A model generated the notes under the pieces. It did no database searches and was not told the origin of the DNA. It saw nothing but the letters and a program-made list of their open reading frames with translations. Shown here piece by piece: positions 36,101 to 44,025 of a DNA stretch of 64,000 nucleotides (position 1 is the stretch's first letter; every line of letters starts with the position of its first letter). Where the stretch lies: NCBI RefSeq assembly GCF_008014745.1, contig NZ_VPFD01000004.1:124001-188000 (forward strand). The letters run 5' to 3'. Position numbers and translations under genes: made by a program. This DNA comes from Massilia arenae (GTDB lineage Bacteria; Pseudomonadota; Gammaproteobacteria; Burkholderiales; Burkholderiaceae_D).

Positions 36101-36520
36101 GACACCGCAGCCAACCGTTCGAACGAGCAGCGCTTCTGGGACGTCGTCAACGCCAACAAGGGCCTGCATGGCGCCGCCGGTGGTGTCGTGAAGCGTAACA
36201 ACAGCACCTCGGAATGGGTCAACACCTTCGACCTGCGCATCAGCCAGGAAATTCCAGGTCTGTTCAAGCGCAACAAGGCGACCTTCACGCTCGACTTCAT
36301 GAACTTCGGCAATCTGCTGAACAAGAAGTGGGGCCGTACCGAAGAAGTCGCGTTCCAGTCGGCCGGTGGCCAGGCGCGTAGCTTCGTCGACTTCGCCGGT
36401 ACCGATGCACAAGGCCGTTACATCTACGTCGTGCGTAACGACGTCGAGCGTCAAGACCTGAAGCAGTCGAAGGGCGAGTCGCAGTGGGCAATCCAGGCAA
36501 CCCTCAAGTACGAATTCTAA
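33101..36520 (+). CDS. Oar-like TonB-dependent receptor with carboxypeptidase-regulatory N-domain
   Basis: An 1139-aa outer-membrane protein: signal peptide to AAAPSFAQ, a ~90-residue carboxypeptidase-regulatory-like beta domain (IGGRISNAAGAPAAGAQVQI, DTEGRYTARGLRVGGPYTI), a TonB plug (ISVAGQNSRYNSMTIDGVAI) and a large barrel ending WAIQATLKYEF. Oar-like receptors import large or unknown substrates. Codon use is strongly biased, suggesting high expression. It sits between an exported adenosine deaminase and a nucleotidase/nuclease pair, hinting at a nucleic-acid breakdown product as ligand; that is inference. A strong terminator follows. Confidence 0.93.
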   Translation: MITQQQIRLTKLALALSVALAAAPSFAQNTTSAIGGRISNAAGAPAAGAQVQILHVESGSVSNVVTDTEGRYTARGLRVGGPYTITITKDGVTETRNDVFVELAQTATVDATVGIQTVTVAGSAVRSEIFSSNNMGAGTSISNTQLQTQASINRNLQDYARADPRVSQTDKDRGEISVAGQNSRYNSMTIDGVAINDTFGLESNGSPTARQPISIEAIQSVQVNVANYDVTQKGYTGANINAVTKSGTNTYKGGVYYVFRNDTMAGDRYDVVTDKYSDAPKSKETTKGIWASGPLIQDKLFIFALAENFESSRSSPDFGPIGSGAGTTVGITQSSIAGAQQIAQGYGLDIGTPAVPTGAMLTSKERMVKFDWNITDDHRANLRYAKTTQGEPFFPGFSNTGVGLSSSFYNQGKEIETVVAQVFSDWTPNFSTEFKYSTRDYDSAPVNATRTPSMALQFSGALPADAPAGLASGNRFLNFGTERSRHNNVLGNKTTDLYAGANWIKGDHEIKFGVDHTKTEIYNAFLQGVFGEYTFACLDSADANFYSFGALPSCARATNAQVEAAVLENFRRGRPLSYSVQRALPGASIEDAIAQFETKNTGLFLQDTWAVNDQLTLTYGVRYDRNDIGNRPLYNAAAAQPMVAGNPATGARQSGGFGLDNTRTIDGTDLIQPRFGFNYRFDKSPRPTQLRGGFGLFQGAAAAVWMSNPFSNPGVAAATISCSGVGATRCPTTGGLISTDPDNQPNVSGAVPAANVDFLDPGFRQPAIWKTNLAFDTELPWGGLVFGGELLYTKNKHAIYYEHLNLGAPTAIGAADGRQLFWNAAGLAATSYGVSNNAATLISNSGATNRALSNRSYNNVLVARDTDKGDAKVITMSLSQPMQKGLGWSVSYTYTDATEVSPLTSSVSNSNFNGRSVFNPNEEVAANSSYAIKNRVNALLNFQKKFFDNYNTRFGVFYEGREGRPYSWTFNNDMNGDNLAGNDLMYIPTAFGSGEVVFHGDTAANRSNEQRFWDVVNANKGLHGAAGGVVKRNNSTSEWVNTFDLRISQEIPGLFKRNKATFTLDFMNFGNLLNKKWGRTEEVAFQSAGGQARSFVDFAGTDAQGRYIYVVRNDVERQDLKQSKGESQWAIQATLKYEF

Positions 36521-36553
36521 GTATCGGGAATTCGTAGCGTGAGCTAGTCAAGA

Positions 36554-36585
36554 ACGGCCGGTGGAAACACCGGCCGTTTTTCTTT
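36554..36585 (+). terminator. Rho-independent terminator of the Oar-like receptor
   Basis: ACGGCCGGTG, GAAA tetraloop, CACCGGCCGT followed by TTTTCTTT: textbook intrinsic terminator 33 bases after the stop. Confidence 0.95.
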
Positions 36586-36723
36586 AAAAAATGCGTAGCC
36601 CAGCAGCCGTAAGGATTTCCTGCACACAAGCCGCGTGGGATAATGTTGGCTGTCGAGCTAGCTCGAACTCCGTTTTTCCGGACCCGCCGTTCGCGCCGGT
36701 CCGCATCCAGTAAAGGTGTTCCC

Positions 36724-38421
36724 ATGATCGTTTCGCGCCGCGCATGCGCCAGTCTTTCCACCCTCACCATGGCGCTGCTGCTGGCCGGCTGCGTCAGCGC
36801 GCCCCAGGGCCCGGTGACCCTCAATCTCGTGTCGCTGAACGACTTCCACGGCAACCTCGAGCCGAGCCGCTACGTCCTCAAGCATGCGGATGGCAAGGAA
36901 GAAGTCATGCGCGCCGGCGGCGCCGAGGCGGTGGCGGCGGCCCTGCAGGCTTGGCGCAAGGACGACAAGGACTTGCTGCTGGTCTCGACCGGCGACATCG
37001 TCGGCGCCAGCCCGGCGCTGTCCTCGCTGTGGGCCGACGAGCCGACCATCGAAGTGATGAATATGCTGAACCTGCGCGCCAGCGCGGTCGGCAACCATGA
37101 ATTCGACGGCGGCCGCAAGGAACTGCTGCGCCAGCAGAACGGCGGCTGCGATTCGCCGCATCCAACCAAGGCGTGCAAGTTCACCCCGAACTTCGGCGGC
37201 GCCAAATTCACCTACCTCGGCGCCAACGTGATCGACTCGGCCACCGGCAAGCCGGTCATCCCGGGCTTCAGGATCGAAGACGTCAAAGGCATCAAGGTCG
37301 GCCTGGTCGGCGTGGTGCTGAAGGACACGCCGAACATGGTGGTGGCGTCGGGCATCGCCGGCCTGCGCTTCGGTGACGAGGCCGAGGCGATCAATGCCGC
37401 GCTGCCGGCCATGCGCGCCGCCGGCGCCCAGGTCATCGTGGCGCTGGTGCACCAGGGCGGCCGCACGGTGGAGTCGCCGCTGCAGGCCGGCTGCTCGCAG
37501 CTCAAGGGCGACATCGTCGACGTGGTCAAGAAGATCGACCCGTCGGTCAAGCTGGTGCTGACCGGCCACTCGCACCAGGGCTACCTGTGCGACGTCGATG
37601 GCCGCACCGTGACCCAGGCCGACACCGCCGGCCACCTGCTCACCCGCGTGTCGATGCAGGTCGAGCCGAAGACGGGCGCGGTCAGCAACCTGGTCGTCAA
37701 GAACGTGGTGATGAAGCCGGGCGAGTATCCGGCGGACGCGAAGATGACGGCTTTCGTGGCGCAGGTGAAGGAGCGCAGCAAGGAAGCGCTGAATCGTCCG
37801 ATCGCCAAGGTGGCCGGTGCGCCGGTGCTGCGCAAGACCAATGACTCCGGCGAGTCGGTGCTGGGCAATATGATCGCCGATGCGGCGCTCGATTCGGTCC
37901 GTGACATGGGCGCGCAACTGGCCTTCATGAACAATGGCGGCATCCGCCGCGACCTCGAGGCCGGCCCTGACGGTATGGTGGCCTTCGGCCAGGTCCAAGT
38001 GGTGCTCCCGTTCGGTAATACGACGGTCGTGATGGACCTGACCGGCGCCCAGATCCGCGCCCTGCTGGAACGCCAGTGGGCTGACGGCGTCGATTCGAAT
38101 TCGTCGGTGCTGCAGATTTCCGAAGGCTTCAGCTATGCCTGGGACCCGAAGCGTCCTGCGGGCAGCCGCCTGGTGCCGGGCAGCCTCAAGCTGAACGGCA
38201 AACAGATGCAGGACGGCGCCACCTACCGCATTGCCACCAATAACTTCCTGGCTGAAGGCAGCGACGGTTATCCGGAGTTCGGCAAGGGCACGGCACGCGT
38301 CGACACCGGCTTGCGCGACCTCGATGGTTTCATCGCTTACCTGAAGAAGATCGAAGGGCAGGGCGCCGCAGTGGCCCCCGGGGTTGCCAACTCGACGCCG
38401 CGTATCGTCAAGGTCAACTGA
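36724..38421 (+). CDS. Lipoprotein 5'-nucleotidase (UshA-type metallophosphoesterase)
   Basis: A 565-aa protein with lipobox LLLAGC (mature Cys at about residue 22), so it is a membrane-anchored periplasmic or surface lipoprotein. The catalytic metallophosphoesterase domain has SLNDFHGNLEP, STGDIVGASP, AVGNHEFDGG and LTGHSHQG; the C-terminal 5'-nucleotidase domain has NMIADAAL, MNNGGIRRDL and NNFLAEGSDGYPEFG. It removes phosphate from nucleotides to give nucleosides. ATG 36724 matches the lipoprotein signal. Seventeen bases separate it from the nuclease gene, so the two form an operon. Confidence 0.93.
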   Translation: MIVSRRACASLSTLTMALLLAGCVSAPQGPVTLNLVSLNDFHGNLEPSRYVLKHADGKEEVMRAGGAEAVAAALQAWRKDDKDLLLVSTGDIVGASPALSSLWADEPTIEVMNMLNLRASAVGNHEFDGGRKELLRQQNGGCDSPHPTKACKFTPNFGGAKFTYLGANVIDSATGKPVIPGFRIEDVKGIKVGLVGVVLKDTPNMVVASGIAGLRFGDEAEAINAALPAMRAAGAQVIVALVHQGGRTVESPLQAGCSQLKGDIVDVVKKIDPSVKLVLTGHSHQGYLCDVDGRTVTQADTAGHLLTRVSMQVEPKTGAVSNLVVKNVVMKPGEYPADAKMTAFVAQVKERSKEALNRPIAKVAGAPVLRKTNDSGESVLGNMIADAALDSVRDMGAQLAFMNNGGIRRDLEAGPDGMVAFGQVQVVLPFGNTTVVMDLTGAQIRALLERQWADGVDSNSSVLQISEGFSYAWDPKRPAGSRLVPGSLKLNGKQMQDGATYRIATNNFLAEGSDGYPEFGKGTARVDTGLRDLDGFIAYLKKIEGQGAAVAPGVANSTPRIVKVN

Positions 38422-38438
38422 ATCAACAAGGAATCACC

Positions 38439-39500
38439 ATGAAAAAACTCGTATGCGTGCTGGCGCTCACCGGCGTCTTCGCATCGGTGGCCGCGCCTGA
38501 CGCCGCCGCCTGGGGCCGCGACGGCCACCGCGCCATCGGCGCCATCGCCGACCGGCTGCTCAAGGGCAGCAACGCGCAAAAGGAAATCGCGCAGCTCCTG
38601 TTGCCGGGCGAATCGCTGGCGTCGATGGCCAACTGGGCCGACTGCGTCAAGGGCACTTTCTGCGGCCCGCAAACGCCCGAGATGGTCGAGTACGTGGCCG
38701 GCAATCCGCGCCACAGCGAATACCACTACACCAATGTGCCGTTCCAGCTGGACCACTACCATGCGCATGGCGTGGGCACGAGCGACGTCGACATCGTGCA
38801 GACGCTGGAGCAGTGCATCGCTGTCTTGCAAGGCAAGACCGACCCCGCCCTGAACCCGCACAGGTTCACCAAGCGCCAGGCCCTGATCCTGCTGGCCCAC
38901 TTCGCCGGCGACATCCACCAGCCGCTGCACGTGGGTTCGGCCTTCGTTTCCAAGGATGGCAAGTTCGTGGTGCCGAAAGACCGCGCCGAGATCGACGAGA
39001 CCCTGGTCTTCGATTCGCGCGGCGGCAACAACCTGCTGCTGGATAACGAGCGCCTGTCGGCCCTGTCGGCCGGCGTGATTCCGGCCGGCGAGCCGGTTGT
39101 GGTCAAGGAAGGCGTGCCGGCGGCGCTGACCAAGCCGTTCCACTCCTACTGGGACACTACCACGGTCGATTACGCCTTCCGCCGCATCAAGACCCGCACG
39201 CCGGAGCAGTTCGCCGACGTGGCGGTCGCCAGCCAGCCGCAGCTGAAAAAAGCGCAGGGCGACGTGTCGACCTGGCCGGTGCAGTGGGTCGAGGATGGCC
39301 TGGTCTCGGCGAAGCTGGCCTACAAGGACGTGGTGCCGGGCAAGCTGACCCCGCAGACCAGCAAGAAGGGCGAGACCTATTACACCTTCGCGCTGGAAGT
39401 GCCGCAGAACTATCCGGTGCCGAGCTCCGAGATCGCCAAGACCCAGCTGATCAAGGGTGGCTACAACCTGGCGGCGATGCTACAGGCGATCTGGCCGTAA
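38439..39500 (+). CDS. S1/P1-type nuclease, exported
   Basis: A 353-aa zinc nuclease. The signal peptide ends at DAAA, leaving Trp25 as the mature N-terminus, which is a zinc ligand in S1/P1 enzymes (WGRDGHRAIGAIADRLL). Other ligand regions: MANWADCVKG, YHYTNVPF and LLAHFAGDIHQPLHVG. It degrades single-stranded DNA/RNA outside the cytoplasm, and with the nucleotidase upstream yields nucleosides. Confidence 0.93.
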   Translation: MKKLVCVLALTGVFASVAAPDAAAWGRDGHRAIGAIADRLLKGSNAQKEIAQLLLPGESLASMANWADCVKGTFCGPQTPEMVEYVAGNPRHSEYHYTNVPFQLDHYHAHGVGTSDVDIVQTLEQCIAVLQGKTDPALNPHRFTKRQALILLAHFAGDIHQPLHVGSAFVSKDGKFVVPKDRAEIDETLVFDSRGGNNLLLDNERLSALSAGVIPAGEPVVVKEGVPAALTKPFHSYWDTTTVDYAFRRIKTRTPEQFADVAVASQPQLKKAQGDVSTWPVQWVEDGLVSAKLAYKDVVPGKLTPQTSKKGETYYTFALEVPQNYPVPSSEIAKTQLIKGGYNLAAMLQAIWP

Positions 39501-39531
39501 CAGCTGCATGCGCGCATGGGCGGTGTAAAGC

Positions 39532-40008
39532 CTAGCGCGTCGCCTGGCCGCGCAGGCCAGGCGCTTGTTTCACCGCGTCGAAGAACACGCCCTTCCAGAG
39601 GACTACGATATGATCGTGACCCTTGACCAGCGCTTCGGTGCAGGACAGGTCGATGACCGTCACGGTCAAGGGCAAGCCCAGCTTCCACGATGAGGCGTGC
39701 GCTTCTTCGCGCAGGTAGCGCACCGCGTCTTCATAGTGGCGCGTGAACTCGGGCTCGTCGCAAGCTTCGCCATCCATCGACACTCTGCCCGGCTCGACCA
39801 CAAAAAGCTTACCGATCAGGCGGGCGGCCTGCCTGTCATCCAGCGCAGTGACGTTCGATGCATCGAGCATTTTAGTAATGCGCCATTGTCCGAGGATGTC
39901 ATCGTTTGGTTGGATGGGCCGGGCTGCGATTGCAGGGACGAGTGCGGTTGCAACGAGTACGAGTGTTGCTGCAGGCCTCAGGCAGGCGAGGATGCGTGAG
40001 CGACTCAT
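39532..40008 (-). CDS. Small exported protein, candidate immunity/inhibitor for the adjacent lysozyme
   Basis: A 158-aa protein with a signal peptide (LRPAATLVLVATALVPAIAA). The mature part begins DDILGQWRITKMLDASNVTA and contains GRVSMDGEACDEPEF, a small beta-rich layout with two Cys (GEAC, DLSC) likely to form a disulfide. I recognise no named family with confidence. It starts 14 bases after the GH24 lysozyme stop with AAGGA before the ATG. A periplasmic partner of a signal-less peptidoglycan enzyme next to hcp is the arrangement expected of type VI immunity proteins; this role is inferred. Confidence 0.65.
   Translation of the reverse strand: MSRSRILACLRPAATLVLVATALVPAIAARPIQPNDDILGQWRITKMLDASNVTALDDRQAARLIGKLFVVEPGRVSMDGEACDEPEFTRHYEDAVRYLREEAHASSWKLGLPLTVTVIDLSCTEALVKGHDHIVVLWKGVFFDAVKQAPGLRGQATR
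39541..39570 (+). terminator. Terminator-like hairpin of the nuclease operon, inside the end of the convergent gene
   Basis: CGCCTGGCC, GCGCA, GGCCAGGCG, then CTTGTTT on the plus strand. It overlaps the last codons of the convergent minus-strand gene. Confidence 0.5.
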
Positions 40009-40022
40009 GCGGGATCCTTGTT

Positions 40023-40544
40023 CTATCGGGATGGAGCCAGGAATGGCTCTGCTTCTTCGGCACGGCGTGAGACCAGGCCGCGTGCGACGACCAGCCTGCC
40101 ATTGATCGTGGTCTTGGTCATTTTTCTGATGTTGATGGCTGCCCCTGTCATATCGCCTTTTTCGACGAGCTTCCAGGTGCCCCTGCTGCCGCGCGCGCCG
40201 GCGTTGTAGGCCAGGCTGACCACGGCATCGAACTGCGCCTGGTTGAGCGACTGCTTGCGTACGCCGTTGCGCACTTCGCGTTCGGACCGCGCGACCCGGC
40301 GCGCGAACTCGGCATCCATCTCGGCCTGGCCGACGGGGCGCCCAAGTTCTTCCCTGGTACACGGCCCCCTGTGGGCAAGAATGCCCGGACCCCAGGTGCA
40401 ATGGCCTACCCCTGGTCGGCCGCCGTCATCATAGTAGCGATAGACGTCCACTTCTCGCTTACGCATGCGGGCACGCGCGCCAGCGCTCATGCCGAGATGG
40501 TCGTTGGCGCCTGCCGTGCCTTGTCCTGTGTTTCCGTTCCACAT
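40023..40544 (-). CDS. GH24 lysozyme without signal peptide, candidate type VI secretion effector
   Basis: A 173-aa phage-type lysozyme: catalytic Glu31 (KREVDVYRYYDD), Asp39/40 and Thr50 in HCTWGPGILAHRGPCT, the last matching the CTYGxGTLxHxGPCT pattern of GH24 muramidases; LNQAQFDAVVSLAYNAGA follows. It cleaves peptidoglycan but has no signal peptide or membrane anchor (N-terminus MWNGNTGQGTAG), and no holin or phage genes are nearby. It is divergent from hcp (122 bp) and followed by an exported partner, suggesting delivery by type VI secretion. ATG 40544 is preferred; the frame extends 22 codons upstream. Confidence 0.82.
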   Translation of the reverse strand: MWNGNTGQGTAGANDHLGMSAGARARMRKREVDVYRYYDDGGRPGVGHCTWGPGILAHRGPCTREELGRPVGQAEMDAEFARRVARSEREVRNGVRKQSLNQAQFDAVVSLAYNAGARGSRGTWKLVEKGDMTGAAINIRKMTKTTINGRLVVARGLVSRRAEEAEPFLAPSR

Positions 40545-40666
40545 GATCGCCCCTGCCAGTCCGGAGACCCTCAATCTACCGGCTGGTCGTTCGAGTACGG
40601 TTGAGTGCACTCAACCGATGGGCACTGGGACCGCTGAATAATGAGCGCTCAAACGAGGAGATTGAC

Positions 40667-41161
40667 ATGGCAATCGACGTGTATCTGCAAATCGACGGCA
40701 TCAAGGGCGAGTCGCAAGACGACAAGCACAAGGACTGGATCGAGTGCGTTTCCGTGAACTGGGGGATCCGCCAGCCCCGTAGCGCAACCGCGTCGACCGG
40801 CGGCGGGCACACGGCTGAACGCGCCGAACTGCGCGAGATCGCTTTCAGCAAGCTTGCTGATCTGTCGAGTCCCATCCTCATGCAATATTGCGCGATGGGG
40901 AAAACCATCCCCAAGGCAAAGCTCGAATTCATGCGCGCCGATGGCAGCGGCAATCCGATTCGCTACTTCGAAATCGAACTCGAGAATGTGCTGATCGGTG
41001 CCGTCGAGCCCAGCATCGAGCCGGGCACGATCCTGGATGAGCACGTCAGCTTGAAATATTCCAAGATCAAGTGGCGCTACACGCAGCAGAAAATCGGTGG
41101 TGGCGGTGGCGGCAGCACGGTCGGTGGCTGGGACCTGGCTGCCAACCGCGTCACGGCATAA
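40667..41161 (+). CDS. hcp: Hcp-family type VI secretion tube protein (orphan)
   Basis: A 164-aa Hcp1-type protein: AIDVYLQIDGIKGESQDDKH, the central AELREIAFSKLADLSSP and ENVLIGAVEPSI segments are typical. Hcp hexamers form the inner tube and carry small effectors. GAGGAG lies before the ATG. No other structural type VI genes are in the window, so it is an orphan hcp, as often found beside effector modules. The Gly-rich C-terminal end (KIGGGGGGSTVGGWD) is typical. Confidence 0.92.
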   Translation: MAIDVYLQIDGIKGESQDDKHKDWIECVSVNWGIRQPRSATASTGGGHTAERAELREIAFSKLADLSSPILMQYCAMGKTIPKAKLEFMRADGSGNPIRYFEIELENVLIGAVEPSIEPGTILDEHVSLKYSKIKWRYTQQKIGGGGGGSTVGGWDLAANRVTA

Positions 41162-41224
41162 TCGCGCGTCTCTGGGCCGGTGTCAGCTAGAATCCGGTCA
41201 ATCCCGACCAGATTCCGAGGCCCC

Positions 41225-42064
41225 ATGCATCCCACCTTCAACGCCGTGATCGCGGCCGCGTGCCTGATTCCCTCCTTCCATGCCAACGCCCAGTCACCCG
41301 AGCCGGCCGGCTTGCCGCTTTGGGAATTCGGCGTGGGCGCCTTCGGCCTCACCGCGCCGGCCTATCCCGGCTCCGACGATCGCAACAACCGCGTCCTGCC
41401 ATTGCCCTACCTGCTGTATCGCGGCGAGATCCTGCGCGCCGACCAGTCGGGCATCGGGGCGCGCCTGTTCCGTTCCGACCGGCTCGAATTCGACGTCGGC
41501 CTGGCGGGCGCCTTGCCATCCGATTCGGACGACGTCGAGATCCGTGCCGGCATGCCCGACCTGGGCGCCCTGTTCGAATTCGGCCCGCGCCTGAAGATCC
41601 GGGTGGCCGATTTTGACGATCGCAGCCGCCTGCGCGCAGAACTGCCGCTGCGCGCCGTGATCGAGGCGAGGGGAGGATTGCGGCGCCAGGGCTGGACCTT
41701 CGAGCCCAAGCTGGCGTATGAGACGCGCGGCGAGCGCGGCTTGTGGAGCGTCGAGGGCAATGTCTCGGTCGTATTCGGCGACAAGCGCATCAACCGCTAC
41801 TTCTACGAGGTGCAGCCTCAGTATGCTAATGCGTCGCGCGCCGCGTATGGCGCTGACGCCGGCCTGATGCTCACCCGCGTCGGCCTGTTCGCCACGCGCC
41901 AGCTCAATCCCGACCTACGCCTGTTCGGCTTCGTACGCTTCGAATCGTATGCGGGCAGCGCCAATCGCGACAGCCCGCTGCACCTCAAGAACACCGGTAC
42001 CTCGGCCGGCATCGGCTTCGCCTGGACCCTGGCGCGTTCCAGCCGCCGCGCGGCGGGTTATTAA
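41225..42064 (+). CDS. MipA/OmpV-family outer-membrane protein
   Basis: A 279-aa protein: signal peptide to FHANAQ, then LPLWEFGVGAFGLTAPAYPG, a MipA/OmpV hallmark, and alternating beta strands. MipA-type proteins are outer-membrane barrels/scaffolds linked to murein hydrolases or antibiotic sensitivity. It lacks a final Phe because the C-terminus runs on as SSRRAAGY. An IS607 element begins just downstream, so the last residues could have been altered by the insertion. Confidence 0.85.
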   Translation: MHPTFNAVIAAACLIPSFHANAQSPEPAGLPLWEFGVGAFGLTAPAYPGSDDRNNRVLPLPYLLYRGEILRADQSGIGARLFRSDRLEFDVGLAGALPSDSDDVEIRAGMPDLGALFEFGPRLKIRVADFDDRSRLRAELPLRAVIEARGGLRRQGWTFEPKLAYETRGERGLWSVEGNVSVVFGDKRINRYFYEVQPQYANASRAAYGADAGLMLTRVGLFATRQLNPDLRLFGFVRFESYAGSANRDSPLHLKNTGTSAGIGFAWTLARSSRRAAGY

Positions 42065-42105
42065 CAGTTAGATGAGAACTTGTTTGAATTTATGCAGTCT
42101 TATGC

Positions 42106-42735
42106 ATGATGAACAAGTTCGTTTCCATCAGCACGGCTGCACAAGCCTTGGGCGTCTCGACCAGTACCTTGCGTCGCTGGGAGGCCAGCGGTCGGCTCAC
42201 TCCTGTGCGAACAGAAGGAGGTCAGCGCCGGTACGACTTGACCGCTTTGCGACCTGACGCTCGCAGCAGTGCTCAGGCGGTGCGCAAGACTGTTGCCTAT
42301 GCTCGGGTGTCCAGTCATGATCAGAAGGCGGACCTGGAGCGGCAAAAGCGGGTACTTGAATTGTACTGCGCGAGTCATGGATGGGCGTTCGATATGATTG
42401 CCGACCTTGGGTCGGGCATGAACTATCGCAAGAAGGGCTTGAAACGTTTGCTCGACGGGATTGTCGAAGATGAGGTGGGACGCCTGGTATTGACGCATAA
42501 GGATCGACTGCTGCGTTTTGGCGCGGAGCTGATATTCGCCCTATGCCAGACAAGACAGGTCGAAGTGGTCATCATCAACCAGGGCGAGGACACCAATTTC
42601 GAAGGAGAGCTAGCCAGCGATGTGCTCGAGATCATCACCGTCTTTTCGACCCGTCTCTATGGAAGCCGCAGTCACCGCAACCAGAAGCTGATCGATGACG
42701 TGCGCGCAGCAGTCAAGGAGTCACAATGTACCTAG
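42106..42735 (+). CDS. tnpA: IS607-family serine transposase
   Basis: A 209-aa protein: MerR-like helix-turn-helix (VSISTAAQALGVSTSTLRRW, GQRRYDL) followed by a serine recombinase domain with nucleophile Ser69 in YARVSSHDQKADLERQ, plus LVLTHKDRLLRFGAEL. It excises and inserts the element through a serine-linked intermediate. No disruption visible. The start could be either of two adjacent ATGs. Confidence 0.93.
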   Translation: MMNKFVSISTAAQALGVSTSTLRRWEASGRLTPVRTEGGQRRYDLTALRPDARSSAQAVRKTVAYARVSSHDQKADLERQKRVLELYCASHGWAFDMIADLGSGMNYRKKGLKRLLDGIVEDEVGRLVLTHKDRLLRFGAELIFALCQTRQVEVVIINQGEDTNFEGELASDVLEIITVFSTRLYGSRSHRNQKLIDDVRAAVKESQCT

Positions 42736-43913
42736 CCCATCGCATCCGACTCGATCCGAACAATGTCCAGGCGACGTATCTGGCGCGTGCGGCCGGCACT
42801 GCACGTTTCGCCTATAACTGGGCTTTGATCGAATGGAAGCGGCAGTACGAGGCAAGCAAGGTCGACCCGGAGGTGGAGAAGCCAAATGAGGCGGCATTGC
42901 GGCGCCAGCTCAACGCAATCAAGCGCAAGCAATTCCCCTGGATGCTAGAAGTGACCAAGAACGCACCGCAGATGACGATCATGCAGTTGGGGCGAGCATT
43001 CGAGAATTTCTTCAAAGGGCGTGCCCGCTATCCCACCTTTCGCCGCAAGGGCCGTGACGATCGATTTACATTAAGCAATGACCAGTTCCGTGTCGAGGAA
43101 AAGCGCATCCGCATTCCTATACTGGGATGGGTCCGCATGCACGAATCCCTGCGTTTCTTCGGGCGCATCGTCTCGGCCTCGATCAGCCGGATTGCAGATC
43201 ACTGGTACGCGAGTATCACCGTTGACATCAAGGATCAACTTCAACCGCCAGCCGAAACCCAAGGCGCGGTGGGAGTCGACTTCGGTGTCTCGCTGGCCAC
43301 ACTGTCGACCGGTGAAGTGTTTACAGGCCAGAAGGCGTTGAGCACACTACTCGCCCGTGTACAGCGCCTGTCGCGCGAGGTTTCGCGCAAAGTCAAAGGA
43401 TCGCGCAATCGTGCAAAGGCGAAAGCCAGGCTTGCCCGGCTATACGCCAAGATCGCCGATCTGAGGCGCAATGGCCTGCATCAGTTGAGCACCTATATCA
43501 CCCGCCATTTCCACACCATCGGTATCGAAGACCTGAACGTAAAGGGCATGCTCGGAAATCGATGTCTGGCGCGGGCGATCGCCGACATGGGATTTGGTGA
43601 GCTGCGGCGCCAGCTGCAATACAAGGCGGCGCGGCGCGGCGGTCAGGTCGTCGTGGTGGATCGCTGGTACCCGAGCAGCAAGACATGCTCGTGCTGTGGC
43701 TACCGGATGGAGGTGCTCCCACTGACGGTGCGCCATTGGCGTTGTTCTGGCTGTGGCGCACTGCACGACCGGGACGTCAACGCTGCAATCAACCTGAAAA
43801 ACATGGCGGTGAGTTCCACCGCATCGGCCTGTGGAGGGGCAGGCGCTGGCCTCGCGCGTCAAGTGCGAGGTGAAACCGGCCCCTGTGAAGCAGGAATTCA
43901 ACAGCAAAGTTAA
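42726..43913 (+). CDS. tnpB: TnpB RNA-guided endonuclease of the IS607 element
   Basis: A 395-aa TnpB. The split RuvC site is complete: Asp185 (GVDFGVSL), Glu268 (GIEDLNVKGM) and Asp350 (HDRDVNAAINLKN). Zinc ribbon Cys321-Cys324 and Cys340-Cys343. N-terminal recognition part includes FAYNWALIEWKRQY and FFKGRARYPTFRRKGRDD. TnpB cuts the empty donor site under guidance of an omega RNA made from the element's right end, helping the element persist. The last ~30 codons overlap that RNA region. Confidence 0.93.
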   Translation: MYLAHRIRLDPNNVQATYLARAAGTARFAYNWALIEWKRQYEASKVDPEVEKPNEAALRRQLNAIKRKQFPWMLEVTKNAPQMTIMQLGRAFENFFKGRARYPTFRRKGRDDRFTLSNDQFRVEEKRIRIPILGWVRMHESLRFFGRIVSASISRIADHWYASITVDIKDQLQPPAETQGAVGVDFGVSLATLSTGEVFTGQKALSTLLARVQRLSREVSRKVKGSRNRAKAKARLARLYAKIADLRRNGLHQLSTYITRHFHTIGIEDLNVKGMLGNRCLARAIADMGFGELRRQLQYKAARRGGQVVVVDRWYPSSKTCSCCGYRMEVLPLTVRHWRCSGCGALHDRDVNAAINLKNMAVSSTASACGGAGAGLARQVRGETGPCEAGIQQQS

Positions 43914-43915
43914 CT
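43830..43915 (+). ncRNA. Candidate omega RNA scaffold at the IS607 right end
   Basis: Within and just past the tnpB 3' end are nested stems: AGGGGC (43835-43840) with GCCCCT (43879-43884), enclosing CCTCGC (43850-43855) with GCGAGG (43865-43870), followed by TGTGAAGCAGGAATTCAAC, a tail of the kind seen at many tnpB ends. The guide would be the flanking host DNA right after the element, in the stretch before the chemoreceptor terminator. Exact ends unknown. Confidence 0.6.
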
Positions 43916-43974
43916 ATGGACGGCTTCGCGTAAGTTTGAAGGAACGGTTACGAGCCGGTCGATCCGGTCACGCC

Positions 43975-44002
43975 ATAAAAAACGCCGGGACCAGCCCGGC
44001 GT
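43975..44002 (-). terminator. Rho-independent terminator of the chemoreceptor gene
   Basis: Read on the minus strand: ACGCCGGG, loop CTGGT, CCCGGCGT then TTTTTT. It lies 24 bases after the stop at 44026. The IS607 element ends just beyond it without breaking it. Confidence 0.92.
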
Positions 44003-44025
44003 CAAGAGGAGACAACTTGTTCGCG

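Larger units (their letters stand above)
42066..43915 (+). mobile_element. IS607-family insertion sequence (tnpA + tnpB), ends approximate
   Basis: The element holds a serine-recombinase tnpA and an RNA-guided nuclease tnpB overlapping by 10 bases, plus a structured right end. IS607 elements have no terminal inverted repeats or target duplication, so the ends cannot be fixed by eye: the left lies between the mipA stop and 42106, the right soon after 43890. Both genes look intact, so it may be active. Confidence 0.85.

Noticed and set aside
33098..36454. An 1118-codon open frame on the minus strand
   Set aside because: It is exactly antisense to the Oar-like receptor, has no family features and arises from the strong codon bias of the real gene.
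42061..43914. TTAAC at both ends of the IS607 element as terminal repeats
   Set aside because: Five bases, one of them overlapping the mipA stop; IS607 elements do not have such repeats, so it is likely chance.
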